Shown in pieces: positions 7,721 through 15,746 of a DNA stretch of 64,000 nucleotides; the first letter of the stretch is position 1, and each line of letters opens with the position of its first letter. This stretch comes from DASYKT01 sp035995185 (GTDB lineage: Bacteria > Acidobacteriota > Blastocatellia > Pyrinomonadales > Pyrinomonadaceae). The stretch lies in assembly GCA_035995185.1 (NCBI GenBank), contig DASYKT010000022.1, positions 62,001-126,000 on the forward strand. The letters run 5' to 3'. The translations under genes and the position numbers were made by a program. Under the pieces are notes generated by a model, which worked only from the letters and a program-made list of their open reading frames with translations, was not told the origin of the DNA and searched no databases.

Positions 7721-9481
7721 CTACTTTTCCTTCTCATTCGCGGTCAAAAAGCTTTCCAATCTCGAAGGTTCATGCACTCCATCATCTTCAGGAAAATTAG
7801 AACGGGACGATGCCGGCTTCATCTCGCCGGGCAATTCGATAGTGATCGTGGTTCCCTTATTTTCCAGGCTGCGCACATTTATGGTGCCGCCGTGGTCGCG
7901 CACGATCTGGTAAACGATCGACAGCCCAAGGCCGGTCCCGCCCGTGCTCGATTCGGAAAACGGCTCGAACAAGCGGTTGACCTGGTCGGGAGTCATCCCC
8001 CGCCCCGTATCGCTAAAGATTATCTGCACCCGCCCGTTATCGCGCCGCTGTAATTTAACTTTCAGCTCGCCGCCATCGGGCATGGCCTGTATAGCATTGC
8101 GGGCGAGGTTCCAAAAGACCTGTTTAAGCTGGGTAGAATCCGCCATCAAGGCAATTTTTTCATCCGGCAGATCGGTAACCAGCGAATGCCCCTCGCCGAT
8201 CTCCGGGCTATGCCGCAGCAGCGTGAACGAATCGCTGATGGCCTCGCCCACATCGACCTCGGTGAACGAAGACGCGTGCGGGCGCGCGTAAGTCAAAAAA
8301 TTAGAGATGATCTTGTTTAACCGGTCCGATTCGGTCTTGATTATTTCTATCAAGCCGTTGTTGGTCAGATCGTCAGGTATCTGGGTTTGCAAAACCTGCA
8401 GCGCACCGCGCATTGCGCCCAGCGGATTGCGTATCTCGTGCGCCAGCCCGGCCGCGACTCTTCCGACGGCCGCCAAGCGGTCTTTGCGGCGCGCGCTTTC
8501 TTCCATCGAGCGCATTTCCGTTAAATCCTGAAAAGTAATGATCAAGCCCTTGATCTCGCCTTGTTCATCAAAAAGCGGAGAGATGCCGTACCCCAGCCGC
8601 ACGCCGAGATTTTCCGGCGTCGTGAAATCGATCTCAAACCTCGGCGGCTGTTCACCGCGTTCGGCCGCTTCCAGCGAGACCTTGATCGGCTGTTCTATTT
8701 TCCCCAGCAGCGTAAAAATAGAATTTCCCCGCAACTCCGCCGATCTATAGCCCGTGATCTCTTCAGCGGCGGCATTAAAAATGTAAATTTTCCCGTCAAG
8801 ATCCGTGGTTACCAGGCCGGAACGAACGGATTCGATGATGCGTTCATGCAGCAGGCGAAGATCGGCCAGGCTTTTGGTGGCTTCCTGCAGTTTGCTGGAT
8901 GCGGAATGCCGGCTGGCCAGCCGTGACGCGAGCAACCCCACTACGAGAAAGGCGACGTCATGAAAACCGATGATCTGGATTATTTTTCCCAGCTGCTGCG
9001 AAGCATCTTCTTCGATCGCCGGGGTGATAGCGCCTAGCCACACGCCATAAACCAGCAGTGTGAAAACCAGCGCGCAGGTAGATGCCAGCAGAAGCGTGCC
9101 GCGCGCGCCCAGAAAAAAGCTCGCGACACAGATCAGCACCGTATAAAGCGTGATGTAAGGAGAATTGACGTCGCCCGTTTGCCAAACGAGCTGCGTTACC
9201 AGCGCGATATCCACGACGATCTGCAGCCGTATCTGCCATTCGCGAAATGGGAAAAATTTCAGCGCCAGGAAATAGATTATCGTCAGTGAAACCGAGATAA
9301 TAAAAACGTAAAATAAACCCTGGGGAATATTTTCAAAGGAAAGCGCCAGCGTACCGCTTTTCCAGATCCAACCGGCGGCCAGCAGAAAAAAAACGACCAT
9401 CAGCCGGCCGAAGATCAGCCATTGTATCTTGGCCGCCAACCCGGAGTCTTGTTCTGTGGTATTATCTTCGAAATTTTGCAT
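7721..9481 (-). CDS. PAS-containing sensor histidine kinase, PilS-like
   Basis: A 586-residue membrane kinase. About six hydrophobic segments occupy residues 20-190, followed by a short coiled region and a PAS domain (about 210-330, LLHERIIESVRSGLVTTDLD). The HisKA domain has the phospho-acceptor motif LAHEIRNPLGAMRG. The ATPase domain shows the N box NLARNAIQAMPDGG, G1 box DTGRGM and G2 box GTGLGLSIV. Six TM segments plus PAS is the PilS layout. It should phosphorylate the NtrC-type regulator encoded just downstream. The gene is divergent from the cupin gene at 9503, leaving only about 20 bp between starts. Its last residues are encoded close to REP copy e. Confidence 0.92.
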   Translation of the reverse strand: MQNFEDNTTEQDSGLAAKIQWLIFGRLMVVFFLLAAGWIWKSGTLALSFENIPQGLFYVFIISVSLTIIYFLALKFFPFREWQIRLQIVVDIALVTQLVWQTGDVNSPYITLYTVLICVASFFLGARGTLLLASTCALVFTLLVYGVWLGAITPAIEEDASQQLGKIIQIIGFHDVAFLVVGLLASRLASRHSASSKLQEATKSLADLRLLHERIIESVRSGLVTTDLDGKIYIFNAAAEEITGYRSAELRGNSIFTLLGKIEQPIKVSLEAAERGEQPPRFEIDFTTPENLGVRLGYGISPLFDEQGEIKGLIITFQDLTEMRSMEESARRKDRLAAVGRVAAGLAHEIRNPLGAMRGALQVLQTQIPDDLTNNGLIEIIKTESDRLNKIISNFLTYARPHASSFTEVDVGEAISDSFTLLRHSPEIGEGHSLVTDLPDEKIALMADSTQLKQVFWNLARNAIQAMPDGGELKVKLQRRDNGRVQIIFSDTGRGMTPDQVNRLFEPFSESSTGGTGLGLSIVYQIVRDHGGTINVRSLENKGTTITIELPGEMKPASSRSNFPEDDGVHEPSRLESFLTANEKEK

Positions 9482-9502
9482 CGCTATCGAATAAGAGGAT
9501 CA

Positions 9503-9874
9503 GTGAAGGAAGCAAAAAATTTTACATCGCCGGAATATGATGAACGCCCCTGGGGTAATTATACCGTATTGGACGAGGGCAAAGGTTTTAAAGTTAAAAG
9601 GATCGAGGTTCTGCCGGGAAAACGCCTGAGCTACCAGCGGCACGCGCAGCGCGCCGAACACTGGCAGATCGTCCGCGGCACCGCTAAAATAACACTAAAT
9701 GACACGGAAACGCTAGTCGGAAAAGGCGGCACGGTTGATATCCCGGTGGGCACCAAACACCGCGTGGAAAACCCTTCTGAAGGCGAACAACTGGTGTTTA
9801 TAGAGATCCAGCTGGGCGACTATTTGGGCGAAGACGATATCGAACGTTTCGAAGACGACTTTGGCAGAGTTTGA
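9503..9874 (+). CDS. Cupin mannose-6-phosphate isomerase type II domain protein
   Basis: A 123-residue single-domain cupin matching the C-terminal isomerase half of ManC/AlgA-type enzymes: RPWGNYTVLDEG at the start, metal-site region RHAQRAEHWQIVRG, and the family ending EIQLGDYLGEDDIERFEDDFGR. The likely reaction is interconversion of mannose-6-phosphate and fructose-6-phosphate, feeding GDP-sugar synthesis. The GTG at 9503 is preferred because AGAGGA precedes it and the domain begins 20 residues later; longer frames would overlap the divergent kinase start. The neighbouring heptose genes agree with a role in surface polysaccharide supply. Confidence 0.85.
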   Translation: MKEAKNFTSPEYDERPWGNYTVLDEGKGFKVKRIEVLPGKRLSYQRHAQRAEHWQIVRGTAKITLNDTETLVGKGGTVDIPVGTKHRVENPSEGEQLVFIEIQLGDYLGEDDIERFEDDFGRV

Positions 9875-9882
9875 TCCAAAAA

Positions 9883-9975
9883 CTCCCCTCCTTACGAAGG
9901 AGGGGTGGCGCGGCCTTGCGCGACGGGGTGGTTCTCTCTTGTCAGTAGCGCCGGCGTTAGCCGATGCGTTTCTGA
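9883..9975. repeat. Composite intergenic repeat between convergent genes
   Basis: A 9-bp hairpin at 9885-9905 (CCCCTCCTT/AAGGAGGGG) is followed by GTGGCGCGG-type sequence, a layout common in bacterial intergenic repeats. At 9941-9975 lies GTCAGTAGCG-CCGGCGT-TAGCCGATGCG, which recurs in inverse orientation at 52664-52702. The hairpin may also terminate the cupin gene. Confidence 0.65.
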
Positions 9976-9977
9976 CC

Positions 9978-10517
9978 TCATTCCGAAATAATATCTTTCA
10001 CCGCATCCAGCAAATTTTCCGCGATCAGGTCCGGCAGGCCCGTCAATTTTTCCAGCTCTTTCTCGCCATAACCCGTCATCACCAAGGCTGTTTTCATCCC
10101 GGCATTTTTTCCCGCCTGGATGTCGATGGCCTTATCGCCGATCATCCAACTTTTCTCAGGGTCGATATCAAATTCTTCCAGCGCTTTTTCGATCATTCCC
10201 ACGCCCGGTTTGCGGCAAACACATCCTGCGTCCGGCAGGTGCGGGCAAAAATAAAACGCATCGAGCCCGATGCTCAGGTCGTTTTGAATTTTTTCGTGAA
10301 TGCCGTGCATCGCGGCTTCGTCATAGATGTTCCGGCCGATGCCCGATTGATTGGTGACCACAACGATCAAAAAACCGTTCTCTTTTAGCAGCTTGACCGC
10401 TTCATCCGTAAAATCGAAAAAGCGCAAGTCCTCCACGCGGTGAAGAAAATTCACCTCTTCGATCAGCGTACCGTCGCGATCGAGAAATATGGCCGGTTGT
10501 TTTTTATTTTCGGTCAT
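9978..10517 (-). CDS. gmhB: D-glycero-D-manno-heptose 1,7-bisphosphate 7-phosphatase
   Basis: A 179-residue HAD-family phosphatase. HAD motif I is FLDRDGTLIEE near the N-terminus, motif II is VVTNQSGIGR, and motif IV lies near SWMIGDKAIDIQAGKNAG. Between them lies the Zn-binding loop CPHLPDAGCVC that marks the GmhB/HisB-N group. It removes the 7-phosphate from heptose bisphosphate in the ADP-heptose pathway for LPS inner core. It lies just after waaF on the same strand, with 15 nt between them filled by a REP palindrome. Confidence 0.93.
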   Translation of the reverse strand: MTENKKQPAIFLDRDGTLIEEVNFLHRVEDLRFFDFTDEAVKLLKENGFLIVVVTNQSGIGRNIYDEAAMHGIHEKIQNDLSIGLDAFYFCPHLPDAGCVCRKPGVGMIEKALEEFDIDPEKSWMIGDKAIDIQAGKNAGMKTALVMTGYGEKELEKLTGLPDLIAENLLDAVKDIISE

Positions 10518-10520
10518 AAT

Positions 10521-10570
10521 GGAACGCCGAATTTATTCGGCAAGATTATGCACAATAAATTGTGCGCTCC
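10521..10570. repeat. Inverted pair of REP palindromes, copies f and g
   Basis: Copy f (10521-10541) is GGAACGCCGAAT with arm ATTCGGC. Copy g (10550-10570) is inverted with stem GCACAAT/ATTGTGC followed by GCTCC. Copy g and part of copy f lie inside the 3' end of waaF and encode its last residues. Confidence 0.85.
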
Positions 10571-11594
10571 TAAAAACCTCGTCCGGCGAAATTCGCGTCA
10601 TACAGCGATGATCTATCGGACAATCTCTCAGCATACAAGGCGAGCATTCAACCTCTTTTCTTATTATCTCAGCATTCGCCGGAAATGGCCGGGTCGTCTT
10701 CGGATTTGTCGGGCCAAAGATCGCCAGGGTCGGTTTTCCAAGTGCCGCTGAAATATGCGCCGGACCGGTGTCATTAGAAACCAGCAGATCGCAGACACTT
10801 AAAATAGCCACCACTTGCGAGAGCGAAGTTTTACCGGTAAGCATCACCGGCGGATGTTTTGCCAGCTGGGAAACGTTCAGCGAAACGTCTATCTCATCCG
10901 GCGCGCCGATCAATACGACATTCGCGTCTAACTCTTCCTTTAGTTTATCGGCCAGAGCGGCATAGCTTTCCGCTTGCCAGCGTTTGGCGCGGCTGTTGGT
11001 CGAACCGGGGCAAAACGCGACGATCTTTTTATCGCGATCGCACCCGGCGTCGCTTAACATTTTCCGCGCTTCATTTTTTCTTTCCTCGGAAACCGTTAAT
11101 TCAAAACGCGGCTCGTTTTCCAGGACCTTGCTTTCACCATAAAGCAGGGTTTCCAACTCCGCGACGATATTCAAATAATAAAATATCTCGTGCTTTTCGT
11201 CGCGCCACCCCGGCATATCCAAAGAATGCGTCAGCAAAAATCCGCGTCCTTCGTTCTTGTATCCGACGCGATATTTTGCGCTGCCGAGTTTTGCCGCGGC
11301 CGCCGAAGAAAATGAATTGGTAAACAATACAGCGAGGTCGAAATCTTCCGCGCGTAGAGCTTTTCCCTGTTTCCAAACCCCTGCGCCGTCCACTATCAAA
11401 ATGTCGTCGATGAAGTCCGCGTCGGCAAAGATCCCGCGCGACCATTCAGGCGTAAAAAGTGTGATATGCGCCGACGGCAGGATGCGCCGGAGTTCGCGCA
11501 GCGCGGGAATGGTCATCACCGCATCGCCCACCCAATTCGTGCCGCGCACGACGACTTTTTTTATTTGCCCCGGATCTATTAGAGGTGTCTTCAC
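10533..11594 (-). CDS. waaF: LPS heptosyltransferase II (GT9)
   Basis: A 353-residue GT-B glycosyltransferase of family GT9 that adds heptose from ADP-heptose to the LPS core. The N-terminal half begins VVVRGTNWVGDAVMTIPALREL. The sugar-nucleotide site SNDTGPAHISAALGKPTLAIFGPTNP lies near residue 262. The motif CMLRDCPIDHRCM near the end is typical of WaaF. The terminal SAQFIVHNLAE is encoded by REP palindromes (copies g and f), so the original C-terminus has probably been replaced or extended. Cytoplasmic face of the inner membrane. It is grouped with gmhB and an epimerase-like gene. Confidence 0.92.
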   Translation of the reverse strand: MKTPLIDPGQIKKVVVRGTNWVGDAVMTIPALRELRRILPSAHITLFTPEWSRGIFADADFIDDILIVDGAGVWKQGKALRAEDFDLAVLFTNSFSSAAAAKLGSAKYRVGYKNEGRGFLLTHSLDMPGWRDEKHEIFYYLNIVAELETLLYGESKVLENEPRFELTVSEERKNEARKMLSDAGCDRDKKIVAFCPGSTNSRAKRWQAESYAALADKLKEELDANVVLIGAPDEIDVSLNVSQLAKHPPVMLTGKTSLSQVVAILSVCDLLVSNDTGPAHISAALGKPTLAIFGPTNPKTTRPFPANAEIIRKEVECSPCMLRDCPIDHRCMTRISPDEVFRSAQFIVHNLAE

Positions 11595-11599
11595 GCGAA

Positions 11600-12442
11600 T
11601 TAAAAGAGAGTTTTCAGGCCTTCTTCCAGGCTTATCTGAGGAATCCAGCCAAGTTCCTCCCGGGCCTTTGTAATATCGGAAATATAGTTTTGCGGAACGG
11701 GCGGTTCCGCTTCATCACCCTTTTCGATGACCGCTTGCAGCCCCGAAACTTCTTCCATTTTCGCCGCCAATTCTTCCAGGCTCAGAGCATTTTCCCGGCC
11801 ACCGCCGATGTTATAAAGCCCCTGTCTTATCTCGCCGTCCATAAATCTACGGCAGGCGTAGCCCAGATCGTCCACGTGCAGCAGATCGCGCACGGGCCGC
11901 CCGCCGAAAGGCAAATGCAACACCTCACCGCGATTTATCATATCGGCGTAATGGCCGACAAAATTCGGTTCGTTGCCCTCGCTGCGGGGTGCGTACACCG
12001 TCGAGAGGCGAAAGATCGCCGAGCGAAAACCCTGCCGCGCGGCATAAAATTCCACGTAGCGCTCCGCGATCAATTTCGACCACTCCAGCGCCGATTGGCC
12101 ATTAAAATCCGTCGGACAGGTTTCCGGAACTTCGGCAAAATTATCGGCAAACTTTCCGTAGACGTCACGGGTCGAGGCAAAAATAAACACGGTGTTCGGC
12201 AGCATCGCCTGCAAAAGGTTCACCGTGCCTTCGACGTTGACCAAAAAACTCTCCTCGGCATTTTCCGGCGACTTGTCGAGATGCGCAGCCAGATGGATCA
12301 CCGCATCGTAATCTTCCACGCGGCGGACGTCGGCCAGATTTAAGACGTCCACGCCGCCGCGGCGAGAAAAATCGTCGGCGTCAAAATAGCGACGCAAATG
12401 TACCCCGAGAAAACCGCTGCCCCCTGTTACCAAAACTTTCAT
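11600..12442 (-). CDS. NAD-dependent epimerase/dehydratase-like SDR lacking catalytic Tyr
   Basis: A 280-residue extended short-chain dehydrogenase. The Rossmann motif is VTGGSGFLG at residues 5-13, then the family signature AVIHLAAHLD, a catalytic-region serine/threonine (FASTRDVYG), and a downstream substrate motif DLLHVDDLGYACRRF. The usual YxxxK is altered: the sequence reads SALEWSKLIAE, with Leu where Tyr is expected four residues before Lys. The fold is intact, so it may bind a nucleotide sugar without standard epimerase chemistry, or use another residue. It sits between waaF (5-nt gap) and the K+ channel gene (3-nt gap), so the three are probably one transcript. Confidence 0.8.
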   Translation of the reverse strand: MKVLVTGGSGFLGVHLRRYFDADDFSRRGGVDVLNLADVRRVEDYDAVIHLAAHLDKSPENAEESFLVNVEGTVNLLQAMLPNTVFIFASTRDVYGKFADNFAEVPETCPTDFNGQSALEWSKLIAERYVEFYAARQGFRSAIFRLSTVYAPRSEGNEPNFVGHYADMINRGEVLHLPFGGRPVRDLLHVDDLGYACRRFMDGEIRQGLYNIGGGRENALSLEELAAKMEEVSGLQAVIEKGDEAEPPVPQNYISDITKAREELGWIPQISLEEGLKTLF

Positions 12443-12445
12443 AAA

Positions 12446-13471
12446 CTAACCGCAAACCTCGACAAGTTTTTTCATCGCTTCCAATTTCCCGATCACGATC
12501 AGCAGATCGCCTTCCAGCAGCACGGTCTCGCCCGAAGGGTGAAATATCATTTCCGAATTTTCGCGCCGGATGGCCACGATCAGCACATCGACCTCGACCC
12601 GCAGATCGACGTCCTTCAGACGCTTATCGACCAATGACGACCCGGCCGAGATCTCGACCTGTTCAAAGATCAGGCCCATATCCTCAGCCACGATCGAATC
12701 CATAAAATCTGCCAGCGCAGGTTTTAGCAGCGCGGCGGCCATGCTGCGCCCGCCGATCACGATCGGCGCGATCACGCGGTTTGCCCCGGCGCGGATCAAT
12801 TTCGATTCGGCCTCTTCTTCCACCGCACGGGCAACGATGTGCAGTTTTTCATTCATTCCGCGCGCCGTCAAAACGACATAAACATTATCGGCATCGTCGG
12901 GCAGGCACGACGCCAGGCCGACTGCGCGCTCGACGCCCGCTTTTTGCAGATTCGACTCCAGCGTGGCGTCACCGACTATCACCAGGTCGCCGTTTTCGAT
13001 CATGGCAGCTACGCGGTCGCGGTTTTTTTCGATCACCACGAACGGTATATGCTGCCGCTTTAACTGCGAGATGATCCGGCGGCCGACGCGCCCCGCTCCG
13101 CACACGATGCGATGATTTTGTAGATTGTCCATTTCTCTCCGTCTCATCCGTACCCCGAGAGCATACATCACTTCGGATTGAAAAACCGCCTGCGCCACGG
13201 CGGTCAATGCGTAAAGCGCGGTGCCCGCGCCAAACAAAATAAAGATCGTGGCAAAAAGCCTTCCCGCCGGCGTGACCGGTGTAATGTCACCGTACCCCAC
13301 CGTGGTTACCGTTTGAACCGCCACATAAAAGCTGTCGCCCCAGGAAAAACCTTCGATCAGGTGAAACCCTACCGCCCCGAAAATAATAGTGATCAGTACA
13401 GCGACCAGGGCATAAACGAGTTTCTGCCGCGGAAAAAAAGAATGTATCGAAAGTGATTGTGATGTACTCAT
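12446..13471 (-). CDS. Two-TM potassium channel with RCK (TrkA-N/TrkA-C) domain
   Basis: A 341-residue protein. Two membrane helices (about 16-40 and 75-100) enclose a pore loop with the selectivity filter TTVGYGDITP. A cytoplasmic RCK module follows: Rossmann motif CGAGRVGRRII (about 120) for a nucleotide, then a TrkA-C domain near 250-335 ending at LLIVIGKLEAM. This is the MthK/Kch-type ligand-gated K+ channel layout. The ATG at 13471 is used; a TTG one codon earlier is possible and no strong ribosome site distinguishes them. It is the first gene of the minus-strand group 13471-9978. Confidence 0.92.
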   Translation of the reverse strand: MSTSQSLSIHSFFPRQKLVYALVAVLITIIFGAVGFHLIEGFSWGDSFYVAVQTVTTVGYGDITPVTPAGRLFATIFILFGAGTALYALTAVAQAVFQSEVMYALGVRMRRREMDNLQNHRIVCGAGRVGRRIISQLKRQHIPFVVIEKNRDRVAAMIENGDLVIVGDATLESNLQKAGVERAVGLASCLPDDADNVYVVLTARGMNEKLHIVARAVEEEAESKLIRAGANRVIAPIVIGGRSMAAALLKPALADFMDSIVAEDMGLIFEQVEISAGSSLVDKRLKDVDLRVEVDVLIVAIRRENSEMIFHPSGETVLLEGDLLIVIGKLEAMKKLVEVCG

Positions 13472-13578
13472 CAAAAATGGTATAACGGCTTTGTTATGGC
13501 CGGAGCGGGCGTTCTTTAGATAAAAAGTAAATTATACAGCCTTTACGCCAAATGCTCAGCGGCAACAAGAGTAATTGC

Positions 13579-14637
13579 ATGTTCATAGTGAAAAAAATCA
13601 CCATGCTGCTATCTGTCCTCTTTTTTGCCGCCGGCGTAGCCCCGGCGCAATTCAAGAAGGCATTGGACGCGTACAATCGAGGCTACGACTTTCAGATCGC
13701 CGGAAAGCTGGACGAAGCCCTGGCGGAATATAACAAGGTCGTTCAGCTATCCCCCGATTTTGTGAAGGTTTATCAAAATCGCGCGAATATTTATTTGGAA
13801 AAGGGCAGCACAGACAAAGCCCTCGCCGATTATTCAAAATATATCGAACTGGCGCCGGCGGATTGGCAGGGCTACTACAACCGCGGCATCGCCTATTATC
13901 AAACGGGCAGCTACGACAACGCGATCGCTGATTTTGACAAGGCTTTCTCGCTAAATCCCAAGATGACCGAGATCCTGATCAATCGCGGCTCCGCGAAAAA
14001 AGTTAAGGGCGATCTGGCCGGGGCTTTCGCCGATTATGACAAGTCGGTAACACTTGCGCCGTTGGCATACGAAGGCTATTACAACCGGGCGGCTGTGAAT
14101 TTCGAACTAAAAAAATACGATGAAGCTTTGATGGATTACAGCCGGGTCATTGCGATAGTGCCCAAAATGGCCGACAGCTACCGCATGCGTTCCGCTATTT
14201 ATTCCACGCAAAAAAAATTCGATAAAGCGTTGGCTGATCTCGACCGCGCTATCGCGCTCAAACCGGGGGAACCGGAATTTTATTACCTGCTGGGCATGGT
14301 CAAGAAAGAAAAAGGAGATGCTGCCGGGGCCCTGGCCGCTTTAGACGAATCGATAAGGCTGTCACCGGACAACGCCGATGTCTTTTTTTCACGCGGAAAT
14401 GTTTTGGAAAACACAGATCCCGCAAAAGCCATCGCCGATTTCACCAAAGCGCTCGAGTTGGACCCGAGACATGCTCATGCGTATGCCCGGCGCGGGCTAT
14501 TGCTGCTCGCCCAGGGCAAAAAGGCGGAGGCCGCAAAAGATCTGGCCATGGCGATAAGATTGAATGAAACTCTGCGCGCGGATTACGAAACTTTTCTGAA
14601 AAAGGCAGGCGGTTCCCTTCCGGCGAAAAAACCATGA
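13579..14637 (+). CDS. Secreted TPR-repeat protein
   Basis: A 352-residue protein with an N-terminal signal peptide (KKITMLLSVLFFAAGVAPAQ) followed by about nine tetratricopeptide repeats over residues 25-340, for example DKALADYSKYIELAPADWQG and the repeated unit A-x-x-D-(Y/F)-x-K-x-x-x-L-x-P. TPR arrays form superhelical binding scaffolds; no catalytic motif is seen. The start at 13579 is chosen to give a normal signal peptide; an ATG nine codons earlier is possible. It is convergent with murB, with only 11 nt between stops. Partner unknown. Confidence 0.8.
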   Translation: MFIVKKITMLLSVLFFAAGVAPAQFKKALDAYNRGYDFQIAGKLDEALAEYNKVVQLSPDFVKVYQNRANIYLEKGSTDKALADYSKYIELAPADWQGYYNRGIAYYQTGSYDNAIADFDKAFSLNPKMTEILINRGSAKKVKGDLAGAFADYDKSVTLAPLAYEGYYNRAAVNFELKKYDEALMDYSRVIAIVPKMADSYRMRSAIYSTQKKFDKALADLDRAIALKPGEPEFYYLLGMVKKEKGDAAGALAALDESIRLSPDNADVFFSRGNVLENTDPAKAIADFTKALELDPRHAHAYARRGLLLLAQGKKAEAAKDLAMAIRLNETLRADYETFLKKAGGSLPAKKP

Positions 14638-14648
14638 GTCTTAGCCGG

Positions 14649-15707
14649 TCAAAATCCGATAAATATCGGCTCCGGTTTTAGCTCCACCCCGAAGTTTTCC
14701 CGCACTGCGGCCTGAATTGCGTTCATTAAACCTAAAACCTCGCCGGCTTTTGCGTTTCCCCGGTTAATGATCGCCAGCGTGTGGTTTTCCGAAAGCCCGA
14801 CATTCCCAAAAACATAGCCTTTTTGAAACCCGCTCTTTTCGATCAGCCATGCGGCCGGGACCTTTACTTCGCCATCGCCCGCGGCAAAAAACGGCACGCT
14901 TTGGCCTTCCGTGGTCAGCCCCAGCGTTTTTGCGGCTTCCTGAATTTCATCAAACTTTTCGAGGCTTACCACGGGATTCTTGAAAAAAGATCCGGCGCTT
15001 CGCGAATTAGGATCGCCGGGTGAAATGACCATCGATTTTTTTGCGCGGATCTCTATCACCGCCTGGCGCACATCGCTTAACGAGGGAACTTCATTCTTTC
15101 CTGCGAAATATTTTTTCAAATCCGCATAGCGTATCGACGGTTCCCCGTTTAGGGCCAGATCATACGTTACAGCCGTAACGATATAGCGGTCTTTTTGCGT
15201 GCTGTTAAAAATACTCGAACGGTAAGAGAATCCGCAGTCAGCGTTCGACATCGTTTCGAACCGGGCGGTTTCGCGATCGTAGACACGCACAGCGGTGATC
15301 GTCTCACTGACGTCCTGCCCGTAAGCGCCCACGTTTTGGATCGGTGTCGCGCCGACAAATCCGGGAATACCGCTCAAACACTCGACGCCGGCCAGGTTTT
15401 TTTCAACGCACACCCGCACCAGATCGTCCCATCCTTCGCCGCCGGCGGCGGTGACCCTGCTTTCTTCAAACGCGATCCCGCCAAGCACCATCTGCAAAAC
15501 GAGGCCGTCAAACCCGTCGTCGGCGATCAGCACATTACTGCCGCCGCCAAGAATAAAAACGGGCAGCGCGCGCTGCCGCGCAAACTCCAAACCCGCCAGT
15601 ATTTGTTCCTCATTTTCCGCGCGCGCGAAAAAACGCGCCTCGCCACCGATATTTAAAGTGGTTAGAGGCGCGAGTGAAATATGCTCCTGGATCTGAATAG
15701 GCGTCAT
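14649..15707 (-). CDS. murB: UDP-N-acetylenolpyruvoylglucosamine reductase
   Basis: A 352-residue FAD enzyme that reduces UDP-GlcNAc-enolpyruvate to UDP-MurNAc in the cytoplasm, the second committed step of peptidoglycan synthesis. The FAD-binding motif ILGGGSNVLIADDGFDGLV lies near residue 52, YRSSIF in the middle, the active-site serine motif SAGSFFKNP near 240, and the final catalytic Glu region KPEPIFIGF at the C-terminus. The YRSSIF insertion and the length fit the type I (E. coli-like) form. It stands alone, away from other mur genes. A perfect hairpin lies directly before its start codon. Confidence 0.95.
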   Translation of the reverse strand: MTPIQIQEHISLAPLTTLNIGGEARFFARAENEEQILAGLEFARQRALPVFILGGGSNVLIADDGFDGLVLQMVLGGIAFEESRVTAAGGEGWDDLVRVCVEKNLAGVECLSGIPGFVGATPIQNVGAYGQDVSETITAVRVYDRETARFETMSNADCGFSYRSSIFNSTQKDRYIVTAVTYDLALNGEPSIRYADLKKYFAGKNEVPSLSDVRQAVIEIRAKKSMVISPGDPNSRSAGSFFKNPVVSLEKFDEIQEAAKTLGLTTEGQSVPFFAAGDGEVKVPAAWLIEKSGFQKGYVFGNVGLSENHTLAIINRGNAKAGEVLGLMNAIQAAVRENFGVELKPEPIFIGF

Positions 15708-15711
15708 TCTA

Positions 15712-15742
15712 ATGGAGCGCGGGCAAGATGCCCGCGCTCCAT
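15712..15742. repeat. Perfect 14-bp palindrome between murB and a TPR gene
   Basis: Arms 15712-15725 and 15729-15742 with an AGA loop; the core GGAGCGCGGGCA recurs at 35929, 45340 and 46254. It lies 4 bp from the murB start and 4 bp from the stop of the TPR gene, so it fills the whole spacer. If transcribed from either side it could act as a terminator or mRNA stabiliser. Confidence 0.8.
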
Positions 15743-15746
15743 AAAC

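Noticed and set aside
9422..9502. Longer N-terminus for the cupin isomerase
   Set aside because: It would overlap the divergent kinase start and add residues not found in the isomerase domain; GTG at 9503 has a ribosome site.
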